Assembly: GCA_007095785.1 (NCBI GenBank)
Contig: SFBL01000023.1
Coordinates: 1 to 40,787, forward strand
Direction: 5' to 3'
Source: Microcystis aeruginosa Ma_SC_T_19800800_S464
Lineage (GTDB): Bacteria > Cyanobacteriota > Cyanobacteriia > Cyanobacteriales > Microcystaceae
Length of the DNA: 40,787 bases
The first letter of the stretch is position 1; each line of letters begins with the position of its first letter. Made by a program: the position numbers and the translations under genes. This document shows positions 34,658 through 40,787 of the stretch, one piece after another. The notes beneath the pieces were generated by a model. That model saw only the letters and a list, made by a program, of their open reading frames with translations, was not told the origin of the DNA and ran no database searches.

Positions 34658-36352
34658 ATGCTACGACTAGAGAGAATTAGTAAGATTTACCCGACGGGAG
34701 AAGTGTTAAAAGATGTCACTTGGGAAGTAAAAACCGGCGATCGCATCGGATTGGTGGGAGTCAATGGGGCCGGAAAATCCACCCAACTGAAGATTATTAT
34801 GGGGGAAGTGGAACCCACCGCTGGGGAGATCATCCGTCCTACCAGTCTCCATATCGGCTATCTTACCCAAGAATTTGAAGTAGATCCCCGTCGGACGGTA
34901 CGTGAGGAATTTTGGACGGTGTTTCAAGAAGCGAATCAAGTCCACCATCAACTAATAGAAATTCCCCAGCAGATGGAAAAAGCTGATCCTAAAGAATTAG
35001 ATCGCTTAATTCATCAATTGGATCGCCTACAAAGACAATTTGAGGCATTAGATGGTTACGGATTAGAAGCACGCATCGAGAAAATTTTACCAGAAATGGG
35101 CTTTACTATTGATGACGGCGATCGCTTAGTCAGTTCCTTTAGTGGTGGTTGGCAAATGCGGATGAGTTTAGGCAAAATTCTCCTGCAAACTCCCGATATT
35201 TTACTCCTCGATGAACCGACTAACCATTTAGACTTAGAAACCATTGAATGGTTAGAAAAATTCCTCAAGGATTTAACCACTCCCATGGTCATAGTTTCCC
35301 ACGACCGGGAATTTCTCGATCGCCTCTGTACCAAAATTGTCGAAACTGAAAGGGGAGTTTCTACCACTTATTTAGGTAATTATTCTGCCTACCTACAGCA
35401 AAAATATGAACAACAATCCGCTCAGTTAAGTGCCTACGAACGTCAACAAAAAGAACTAGAAAAACAGCAAGCTTTCGTCGATCGGTTCCGGGCCAGTGCC
35501 ACCCGCAGTACCCAAGCAAAAAGCCGGGAAAAACAATTAGAAAAGGTGGAAAAAATTGAAGTACCAATCGCCGATGTGCGTACCTTAAAATTCCAGTTTC
35601 CTCCAGCAGTGCGTAGTGGTCGAGAAGTGGTAACTATTAAAAATCTTGTTCACATTTACGATGATAAAATTCTCTTTTTGGGAACAAATCTGGAAATAGA
35701 AAGGGGCGATCGAGTGGCGTTTTTAGGTCCGAATGGTGCGGGAAAATCGACGCTTTTACGTTTAATTGTTGGGCTAGAAGCTCCCACAGAAGGCTCGATC
35801 GAAATCGGTAAACACAACGTTATTCCTAGTTATTTTGAGCAGAACCAAGCGGAAGCTTTAGACCTAACTAAAACTGTTTTAAATACCATTCATGATGAAG
35901 TTCCCGATTGGAAAGATGTGGAAGTTCGCAGTCTTTTAGGGCGATTTTTATTCAGTGGGGAAACGGTATTAAAAAAAGTAGAATCCTTGAGTGGTGGCGA
36001 AAAAGCGCGTCTTGCTTTAGCCAAGATGTTACTTGCTCCCGCTAACTTATTAATTCTCGATGAACCCACTAATCACCTCGATATTCCCGCCAAGGAAATG
36101 TTAGAATCAGCTTTAAAAGTTTATGAAGGCACGGTTTTAATTGTTTCCCATGATCGTTATTTTATCTCTCAGGTAGCTAACAAAATTGTCGAGATTCGCG
36201 ATGGCGAATTAATTGTCTATGCGGGAGATTATCACTATTATCTAGAAAAACTAGACGAAGAAAAACAAAAAGCCGAACAAAAACGCCTTGAAGCAGAAAA
36301 AGCGGCTAAAGCTGCCGCTAAACGCGCTAAACAAAAGGCCAAAAAAGGTTAG
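34658..36352 (+). CDS. ABC-F family ATPase (ribosome-associated type)
   Basis: 564 residues with two nucleotide-binding domains and no membrane part. First NBD: Walker A GVNGAGKST (about 34-42), signature SFSGGWQMRMSLG, Walker B ILLLDEPTNHLDL. Second NBD: GPNGAGKST, LSGGEKARLALAKMLL, LLILDEPTNHLDI. Both keep the catalytic Glu after Walker B. The charged linker (YEQQSAQLSAYERQQKELEKQ...) is the P-site tRNA-interaction motif of ABC-F proteins. The C-terminus is a Lys/Ala-rich coiled coil. ABC-F proteins act on stalled or empty ribosomes (EttA, Uup, Vga-like); subfamily is not decided. SD GGAG at about 34642. Confidence 0.92.
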   Translation: MLRLERISKIYPTGEVLKDVTWEVKTGDRIGLVGVNGAGKSTQLKIIMGEVEPTAGEIIRPTSLHIGYLTQEFEVDPRRTVREEFWTVFQEANQVHHQLIEIPQQMEKADPKELDRLIHQLDRLQRQFEALDGYGLEARIEKILPEMGFTIDDGDRLVSSFSGGWQMRMSLGKILLQTPDILLLDEPTNHLDLETIEWLEKFLKDLTTPMVIVSHDREFLDRLCTKIVETERGVSTTYLGNYSAYLQQKYEQQSAQLSAYERQQKELEKQQAFVDRFRASATRSTQAKSREKQLEKVEKIEVPIADVRTLKFQFPPAVRSGREVVTIKNLVHIYDDKILFLGTNLEIERGDRVAFLGPNGAGKSTLLRLIVGLEAPTEGSIEIGKHNVIPSYFEQNQAEALDLTKTVLNTIHDEVPDWKDVEVRSLLGRFLFSGETVLKKVESLSGGEKARLALAKMLLAPANLLILDEPTNHLDIPAKEMLESALKVYEGTVLIVSHDRYFISQVANKIVEIRDGELIVYAGDYHYYLEKLDEEKQKAEQKRLEAEKAAKAAAKRAKQKAKKG

Positions 36353-36402
36353 AATGTAAAGTATCACCCTATCCACGATTATCTATTCAATTAATTAATC
36401 TT

Positions 36403-36858
36403 ATGGCAACTATAAAAGTAGGCGATCGAGTTCCCGATTTTTCTCTCCCTTCCCAAACAGGGACAACGGTTAATATCAGCGATTTAATCGGTACAAAATC
36501 CCTAGTAATTTATTTCTATCCCAAAGATGATACTCCGGGTTGTACCGCAGAATCCTGCGCTTTCCGCGATAGTTACGAAGTGTTTACCGATGCGGGTGCG
36601 GAAGTTATTGGGATTAGTGCCGATAGTCCCCAATCTCATCAACAATTTGCCCAAAAATATAATCTTCCCTTTACCCTTTTAAGTGATAGTGATAACCGAG
36701 TCCGTAAATTATTCGGTGTTCCCGCTACCTTATTCGTCCTCCCCGGACGAGTTACCTATATCATTGATAAAGAGGGAATCGTCAGACATATTTTTGATTC
36801 TATGTTAGATTTTAAAGCTCACGTTACCGAATCTTTAAACACGATTAAATCTTTTTAG
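36403..36858 (+). CDS. prxQ: Peroxiredoxin Q / BCP-type
   Basis: 151 residues, thioredoxin fold. Peroxidatic Cys47 and resolving Cys52 in YFYPKDDTPGCTAESCAFRD mark the atypical 2-Cys PrxQ/BCP class. The rest matches too: GADSPQSHQQF-like (ISADSPQSHQQFAQKYNLPF) and LLSDSDNRVRKLFGVPA. It reduces H2O2 and organic hydroperoxides using thioredoxin in the cytoplasm. The gene starts 50 bp after the ABC-F stop, so possibly co-transcribed. A TnpB fragment follows downstream. Confidence 0.95.
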   Translation: MATIKVGDRVPDFSLPSQTGTTVNISDLIGTKSLVIYFYPKDDTPGCTAESCAFRDSYEVFTDAGAEVIGISADSPQSHQQFAQKYNLPFTLLSDSDNRVRKLFGVPATLFVLPGRVTYIIDKEGIVRHIFDSMLDFKAHVTESLNTIKSF

Positions 36859-36931
36859 GTTGATGATTATGGAAGAAATTAAGACACCTATCCCATAATG
36901 AGGCTGGTTCTGACTTAAAAATAACCTTAAT

Positions 36932-36957
36932 GGTGTGTTAATTTTGACTAACACACC
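36932..36957. repeat. 9-bp inverted repeat downstream of prxQ
   Basis: GGTGTGTTA (36932-36940), loop ATTTTGAC, TAACACACC (36949-36957): a perfect stem. No T-run follows, so it is only a weak terminator candidate. It abuts the TnpB fragment and could mark the boundary of the inserted relic. Confidence 0.5.
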
Positions 36958-36959
36958 CT

Positions 36960-37097
36960 CAGTTTGCTTTAGTTATTGGCAAAAATGACCGCTGGAAACA
37001 GAAGGCTAACATAGGCAAAGCTAACACCCAAAAGTTTGTCGTTATTCCTTATAAATGTCTAATTGAAATGTTAACTTATACTAAATCCGTTGAGTAG
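36960..37097 (+). pseudogene. IS200/IS605-type TnpB C-terminal remnant
   Basis: 46 codons in one frame, QFALVIGKNDRWKQKANIGK then ANTQKFVVIPYKCLIEMLTY, ending at a TAG. The pattern LVIGKNxxWKQxxNxGKxxxQxFVxIPxxxxIxMLTYK is the typical conserved segment of TnpB proteins of cyanobacterial IS elements. No start, RuvC DED residues, zinc finger or left flank remain, so it is a dead fragment. It lies in the 492-bp gap between prxQ and the ClC gene. Confidence 0.7.
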
Positions 37098-37243
37098 TGG
37101 TTTCAAGTTACAACATCCTAAGAAAAGTATTCCCAAATCTGTTCAGCTATGGGATAGAGAGGTGCGTAGTTCAGTCAAGGAGAATTAATCTCTCGAAGTA
37201 AAAGTGAAGGGAATTTCTCAAATGGAATTCAGTCTGTTTATAA

Positions 37244-37271
37244 TTGACTATACTTTTACTAACTATATAGT
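37244..37271 (+). promoter_or_regulatory. Strong promoter candidate for the ClC gene
   Basis: TTGACT (37244-37249), a 16-bp spacer and TATAGT (37266-37271), each five of six to consensus. Transcription from about 37278 gives a leader of about 70 nt. The rest of the 37098-37350 stretch shows no gene. Confidence 0.6.
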
Positions 37272-37350
37272 AAAGACTTTCAGGGTGTTTTGCTTGACGA
37301 CTCCAATGGACTTGCTATAGGAACGATAAAAGTTCACCTTTCTTGGCGCG

Positions 37351-38694
37351 ATGCTAAATAACAAACTACAACTTCTGTTAACCAGAGTAGGCCCATGGAC
37401 CGTTGCTGGACTGCTCGGAGGTTTGATCGGCTCTCTGGCTGCGGTACTGCTGACCCAGGCGATTAAGCAAACCCTCGATATTGCCTCTGGACTGGATAGT
37501 GTCTGGCGACTGCTGCTGCCTCTGGTGGGCGTTACCTTAGCAGTGCTAGTCCTGTTTGGACTGGGTAGGGGGCAACCCGTGCAGACCTTAGCTCCCCGGG
37601 AGGCCACTGCCTCTGGCCGCTGGGGTTCTCTCATGGACTGGTACTCCTTCCCCCATGACATTGCTCGCGCCGATCTGACCGGTGACGTGATCAACGCATC
37701 CGGCGCGGAAGAGCGCTTCCCCTGGAATCTGGCACCGTTGCGCGCCCTAGCCATCCTCTCCACCGTTGGACTGGGTGCGCCCATGGGAACAGAATCACCG
37801 GCGGCTCATATTGGCGTGGCCACGGGAACCTGGTTGGGTAGCATAAATCCAGCCCTGCGTCAACTGGTGCGGCCCCTGGCCATCGGTGGCGGTGCGGCCA
37901 GTGTTTCTGCTCTGATGGGAATCCCGCTGGTGGGCAGCTTCTTTATGTTTGAGTTGAGTCAGCGACGCCAGGTTCCGCTCACCCCGGAGCGAGTGGCGGC
38001 GATGTTAGCTGGGGGACTGGTGGGGTGGGGAGTCAACGTTGCCTTTAAGCTGCAACTGATCCGGCTGGTGGTGCCGCAGGTTGCCCCGACTGACTTCTGG
38101 GATGCGGTGGGTGCCACTTTATTGATCGGAGCGATCGCTGGCATGATTACAGCCCTCACCGGTGAGGCGATCTACTGGGCCAGAGGCTTGCGGGACAGGC
38201 CCGGCACTCGTCTCCTGATCGGTGGCCTAGGGATGCTATTCTTGGCGATCGTGATCGGACAGGTGGCGACTCCAGCAGCGGCTTTTGGGCCGGGGGGAGC
38301 CGCTATCCTCTGGGCTGAAAACACTGAAACAACTCCTTACCATCTGTTAGCGGTAGCTCTGCTCCGGGCTGCCGCCACCACCGCTGCCGTTTTAGCCGGG
38401 GGCTGTGGTGGCGTGTTTGTCCCTTTTCTGGCGATCGGCGACCTCAGCGGCCGGGTGTTCGCCACCACCTTTGAGATTTCGGGGGATCTGGCCGGTGCGG
38501 CGGGGGCAGCGGCCGGTATTGCGGGCGGCTATCGCCTACCTCTGACCGCCATGGCCATGGTGCTGGGGGTGGGTGGACCAGGGGCTGCCCAGTTAACCTG
38601 CCTTGCCACAGTAGTGGTCGCTGCCCTTTCGGGATTGGTGGCCGCACGGGCAGCCAATCAACTCTCCAGTTCCCTCCGCGCCATGATCCGCTAG
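37351..38694 (+). CDS. ClC-type chloride channel/antiporter
   Basis: 447 residues with about ten membrane helices. Family motifs: the gating-glutamate region GAPMGTESPAAHIGVATGTWLG (G-x-E-x-P, Glu present) and GGCGGVFVPFLAIGDLSGRVF (GxFxP). The first canonical GSGIP anion-selectivity motif is not evident, and the E-G-P position reads E-S-P, so ion selectivity is uncertain; the retained Glu favours an H+-coupled exchanger. No C-terminal CBS domains. By eye the gene is much more GC-rich than its neighbours, with Ala/Gly GCC/GGC codons, suggesting transfer. Own promoter at 37244; next to a TnpB relic. Confidence 0.85.
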   Translation: MLNNKLQLLLTRVGPWTVAGLLGGLIGSLAAVLLTQAIKQTLDIASGLDSVWRLLLPLVGVTLAVLVLFGLGRGQPVQTLAPREATASGRWGSLMDWYSFPHDIARADLTGDVINASGAEERFPWNLAPLRALAILSTVGLGAPMGTESPAAHIGVATGTWLGSINPALRQLVRPLAIGGGAASVSALMGIPLVGSFFMFELSQRRQVPLTPERVAAMLAGGLVGWGVNVAFKLQLIRLVVPQVAPTDFWDAVGATLLIGAIAGMITALTGEAIYWARGLRDRPGTRLLIGGLGMLFLAIVIGQVATPAAAFGPGGAAILWAENTETTPYHLLAVALLRAAATTAAVLAGGCGGVFVPFLAIGDLSGRVFATTFEISGDLAGAAGAAAGIAGGYRLPLTAMAMVLGVGGPGAAQLTCLATVVVAALSGLVAARAANQLSSSLRAMIR

Positions 38695-39079
38695 AAGCCA
38701 CTCTCAGGGGAATGACCGCGATATCCAGAGGCTGCTGACGAACTCTACCATATCAGCGATGGCACTAATTCGTCGGGTGCGAAGTGCGAAAGCTTAACGC
38801 ACCAATTTAATGATTAATTAGCTGTGTGGGGCGCGGATGGTTAATTTTGCTTTTTTAACACAATTAGTAACCGCCTAACCCATCCTACAGGATCGGATAT
38901 CAAGTCAGGTGTTTACTCAAATGCTTGATCAGATTTTGAGTAATTGGGGTGAGGGTTTAGGGGTGAGGGAAATGGGGAAATTTCAACTAAAACCCCAACA
39001 CCCCAGTCCCCCAACCCAAATGTCTTTTTTTCTTTGCCCTTGGGATAAGATTGTGATCGATCGAGTTGAGGGAATTTTT
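38695..39079. other. Gene-free stretch with short inverted repeat and G/C-rich leader
   Basis: No convincing gene. It holds the short inverted repeat GGTGCG (38776-38781) / CGCACC (38798-38803) of the AACGCACC type common in cyanobacterial intergenic DNA, and a G-run/C-run pair at 38946-39017. A reading frame from 38909 in frame with the YbjN-like gene is not accepted: its first 57 residues are low-complexity (GLGVREMGKF, HPSPPTQ) and the gene's own RBS lies just before 39080. Confidence 0.6.
38946..38977 (+). other. G-quadruplex-type G-run cluster
   Basis: Five runs of three or four G: 38946-38949, 38953-38955, 38960-38963, 38967-38969 and 38974-38977, with 3-4-nt loops. Four C-runs follow at 38993-39017, able to pair with them. 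It lies about 100 bp before the YbjN-like start. Confidence 0.5.
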
Positions 39080-39556
39080 ATGACCACAGAAAGTTTAGCG
39101 ACTTCGGACGCAATAGAGTCAATGACCGATGAATTTCTGGCTAGTACGAGCAGTCACCAAGAAATGATTGAAACGGTTATTTCTACTCTGCAGCAGAATG
39201 ATACTGCTATGGTACAACATACAGAAAAAGGTTATCTTTGGAAGTTTCAGTATGGTAGCGTTGAGGTGTTTGTGCAGTTAACTGGGGAAAGCGATGATGA
39301 TTTTCTCACGGTGTGGTCTTCTGTGCTGAAATTGCCTGTTCCGGATGAATTGGGATTAACCCGCAAGTTATTAGCGATGAATTGTGCCGAAACCTTTGAA
39401 TCTCATTTTGCCATTATGAATGATCAGGTGGTGGTGATTTCTCAGCGTACTGTGGCCGATTTGTCTGCTGGAGAGATTTCGCGAGCAATTACTCTCGTGG
39501 CGACGGTAGCAGATAATAATGATGAAATGTTACGAGAATCCTTTGGTGGCAGCTAA
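39080..39556 (+). CDS. YbjN-like domain protein
   Basis: 158 residues from ATG 39080, which has GAGGGAA about 7 bp upstream. The fold segments are MIETVISTLQQNDTAMVQHT, YLWKFQYGSVEVFVQLTGES, VWSSVLKLPVPDELGLTRKL, MNCAETFESHFAIMNDQVVV and ISRAITLVATVADNNDEML, matching the alpha-beta pattern of YbjN/type III chaperone-like proteins widespread in cyanobacteria. Function unknown; soluble and acidic. Its 3' end overlaps the next gene by up to 38 bp, implying translational coupling. Confidence 0.75.
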   Translation: MTTESLATSDAIESMTDEFLASTSSHQEMIETVISTLQQNDTAMVQHTEKGYLWKFQYGSVEVFVQLTGESDDDFLTVWSSVLKLPVPDELGLTRKLLAMNCAETFESHFAIMNDQVVVISQRTVADLSAGEISRAITLVATVADNNDEMLRESFGGS

Positions 39557-40280
39557 AATTTGGCGTTATATCCCTCCAATTATCTCATCGGCAGAGCGAC
39601 AAATGGCGATCGATTCTTGGTTACTAGAACAAAATCGTTGTGGTCATCATCCCCCGACTCTGCGCTTTTATCAATGGTCGCCCCCAGCTATTTCCTTGGG
39701 CTACCATCAACGGCAATATCCCGATTTTTGGCGTGATTTGACTTGGCAAGGGCAAAAAATCTCCCTAGTTCGTCGTCCTACTGGTGGCCGGGCTGTACTA
39801 CATCAGGGAGATTTGACTTATATGGTGGTAAATTCGGGGATGAAGGGGAATATTAGGGAAGTTTACCAGCAAATCTGTCAATTTTTAATCACAGGCTGGC
39901 AAAATCTCGGTCTAGAATTGTCCTACGGTGCTGCCGGCCGGGGATATATCCATTCTGCTAACTGTTTTGGTACGGCTACCGGTGCGGATCTAGTCGATAA
40001 TTGGGGGAATAAATTTATTGGGAGTTCCCAACTGCAACGGGGTTCCTCGGTTCTCCAACATGGTTCCATGGTTCTAGACCAAGATAATTCGCTGTTTGAG
40101 CAAGTTTTCGCCAGCGCTGCCCCTCAAAAGCTCAATTTAGCCCCAGATTTGACCCTAGAGACCCTTATCGCTACCCTGAAAACGGCCGCCGAGGAATGCT
40201 TTGATTGTCAATTGCTAGAGCAACCCCTAGAGGATTGGGAGTGGCAATCGCTTAAAAAAATGAATATAAATACTCATTGA
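39519..40280 (+). CDS. Lipoate-protein ligase/octanoyltransferase family protein
   Basis: 253 residues if started at ATG 39519 (or 39522); a GTG at 39546 (VAAKIWRYIPP) is an alternative that reduces the overlap with the upstream gene. BPL/LplA/LipB-type core: RFYQWSPPAISLGYHQ, VRRPTGGRAVLHQGDLTYMV, CFGTATGADLV and NKFIGSSQLQRGSSVLQHGS, with the conserved Lys in NKFIGSSQ. It attaches lipoyl or octanoyl groups to carrier proteins such as pyruvate dehydrogenase E2 or glycine-cleavage H protein. LplA-, LipM- and LipL-type activities are not distinguished by sequence here. Followed at its stop by a possible promoter. Confidence 0.85.
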   Translation: MMKCYENPLVAAKIWRYIPPIISSAERQMAIDSWLLEQNRCGHHPPTLRFYQWSPPAISLGYHQRQYPDFWRDLTWQGQKISLVRRPTGGRAVLHQGDLTYMVVNSGMKGNIREVYQQICQFLITGWQNLGLELSYGAAGRGYIHSANCFGTATGADLVDNWGNKFIGSSQLQRGSSVLQHGSMVLDQDNSLFEQVFASAAPQKLNLAPDLTLETLIATLKTAAEECFDCQLLEQPLEDWEWQSLKKMNINTH

Positions 40281-40304
40281 CAAAAAAGTTTTTATGTGCA
40301 TAAA
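40277..40304 (+). promoter_or_regulatory. Promoter candidate upstream of psbD
   Basis: Perfect TTGACA (40277-40282), 16-bp spacer, CATAAA (40299-40304, four of six). It overlaps the stop of the ligase gene and would give a psbD leader of nearly 300 nt. Another, closer promoter is possible. Confidence 0.35.
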
Positions 40305-40436
40305 AAATCAATTATGAGTCAAGTTGTATAGATTTGTAATTTTTTGCTAATAATGGTTAAAGGTAGATAGAGGCCACAAGAAACCAAAGTCTTACCAAAC
40401 TCGAAATTATTGTCTAGCTTGTGCTAGTTTAAGAAA

Positions 40437-40468
40437 CGTTAATCTTTTACAGTTTGTGAGGATTAACG
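40437..40468. promoter_or_regulatory. 8-bp inverted repeat in the psbD upstream region
   Basis: CGTTAATC (40437-40444) and GATTAACG (40461-40468) form a perfect inverted repeat around 16 nt, 138 bp before psbD. It is directly followed by a HIP1 octamer (GCGATCGC, 40470-40477). It could be an operator or leader hairpin; nothing else in 40281-40605 suggests a gene. Confidence 0.4.
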
Positions 40469-40605
40469 AGCGATCGCATCTAGGTTAGTCAAGCTAATCC
40501 AGTCAATCGATCGCGCCATCTTATAAGACAATGGGAGTAATCCCAGACTCAAAAAAGTTAAGAAATCTTGCCCGTGATTTCAGTTAAGCAAGAGGAAAAA
40601 TACCC

Positions 40606-40787
40606 ATGACCATTGCTGTCGGACGCGCCCCAGAAAGAGGGCTGTTTGATGCTCTCGATGACTGGCTTAAAAGAGACCGTTTCGTCTTCATCGGTTGGTC
40701 TGGTTTACTACTCTTCCCCTGCGCCTTCATGGCCCTAGGTGGATGGTTAACCGGCACCACCTTCGTCACCTCCTGGTACACCCACGG
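40606..40787 (+). CDS. psbD: Photosystem II D2 protein, N-terminal part (partial)
   Basis: The first 60 codons, open at the right edge: [20 protein letters not shown], then [20 protein letters not shown], then [21 protein letters not shown]. This is the invariant start of the D2 reaction-centre protein, with the first stromal helix and the beginning of transmembrane helix A. D2 with D1 binds the P680 chlorophylls, pheophytins and plastoquinone QA in the thylakoid. AGAGG lies about 10 bp before ATG 40606. In cyanobacteria psbD usually overlaps psbC, which would be outside the window. Confidence 0.98.
   Translation, partial: MTIAVGRAPERGLFDALDDWLKRDRFVFIGWSGLLLFPCAFMALGGWLTGTTFVTSWYTH

Noticed and set aside
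38444-38701. Minus-strand and other reading frames across the ClC gene
   Set aside because: Shadow frames produced by the high GC content of the ClC gene; no conserved motifs.
38909-39079. 57-residue N-terminal extension of the YbjN-like protein
   Set aside because: It spans a G-run/C-run repeat region and the RBS before ATG 39080 fits the shorter start.

Overview
The window looks like chromosomal DNA of a unicellular cyanobacterium, most likely Microcystis or a close relative. Evidence: it carries the start of photosystem II gene psbD, a homogentisate phytyltransferase, an O-methyltransferase very like Synechocystis SynOMT, a UPF0182 membrane protein, two Rpn/DUF4351-type proteins, several HIP1 octamers (GCGATCGC, e.g. 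near 17657, 38131 and 40470) and many short palindromic repeats, in a moderately AT-rich background. The genus is inferred, not proven.

Layout. 1-550: the 5' end of an Rpn-family gene that runs off the left edge, then a gene-free stretch with a palindromic repeat and an orphan promoter-like site. 554-4158 (minus): 2Fe-2S ferredoxin, inositol-monophosphatase-family enzyme, J-domain/TPR protein and hisZ. 4329-7513 (minus): tocopherol prenyltransferase coupled by an ATGA overlap to an exported heparinase/lyase-like protein; then tRNA-Ser(CGA). 7766-11642: a divergent pair, a cation-dependent O-methyltransferase and a large CheA-like hybrid kinase with no Hpt domain and two near-duplicate receiver domains. 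11657-16525: a membrane-anchored methyltransferase, a 680-bp regulatory/repeat region, and two large polytopic membrane proteins (GT39 glycosyltransferase and a PTPS-related GT-C-like protein). 16593-20280: a small repeat protein diverging from uvrB, which is followed after 4 bp by an Rpn/DUF4351 gene holding a perfect 12-bp tandem repeat. 20430-25882 (minus): UPF0182 protein, GHL10-type glycoside hydrolase and an orphan OppC/DppC-type permease. 25967-30791: 2OG-Fe(II) oxygenase, a phosphoketolase-like thiamine diphosphate enzyme with a clear terminator, and an SLBB polysaccharide-export protein. 30912-36858: a 58-residue membrane peptide, aldo/keto reductase, a conserved hypothetical protein, CocE/NonD hydrolase, ABC-F ATPase and PrxQ. 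36859-38694: a TnpB fragment and a GC-rich ClC-type channel/antiporter with its own strong promoter, probably an acquired segment. 38695-40787: a repeat/G-rich leader, a YbjN-like protein overlapping a lipoate ligase/octanoyltransferase-family gene, and psbD.

Most of this is housekeeping and accessory-metabolism content. I see no CRISPR array, complete insertion sequence, prophage, or complete undescribed multi-gene system. The points most worth a second look are the in-frame VNTR in the Rpn gene beside uvrB, the two related mobile-repeat copies lodged at gene starts, the candidate small transcript at 12460-12660, the xxRPV-repeat protein, the duplicated receiver domains of the kinase, the untracked 58-residue membrane peptide, and the GC-rich ClC gene beside a TnpB relic.
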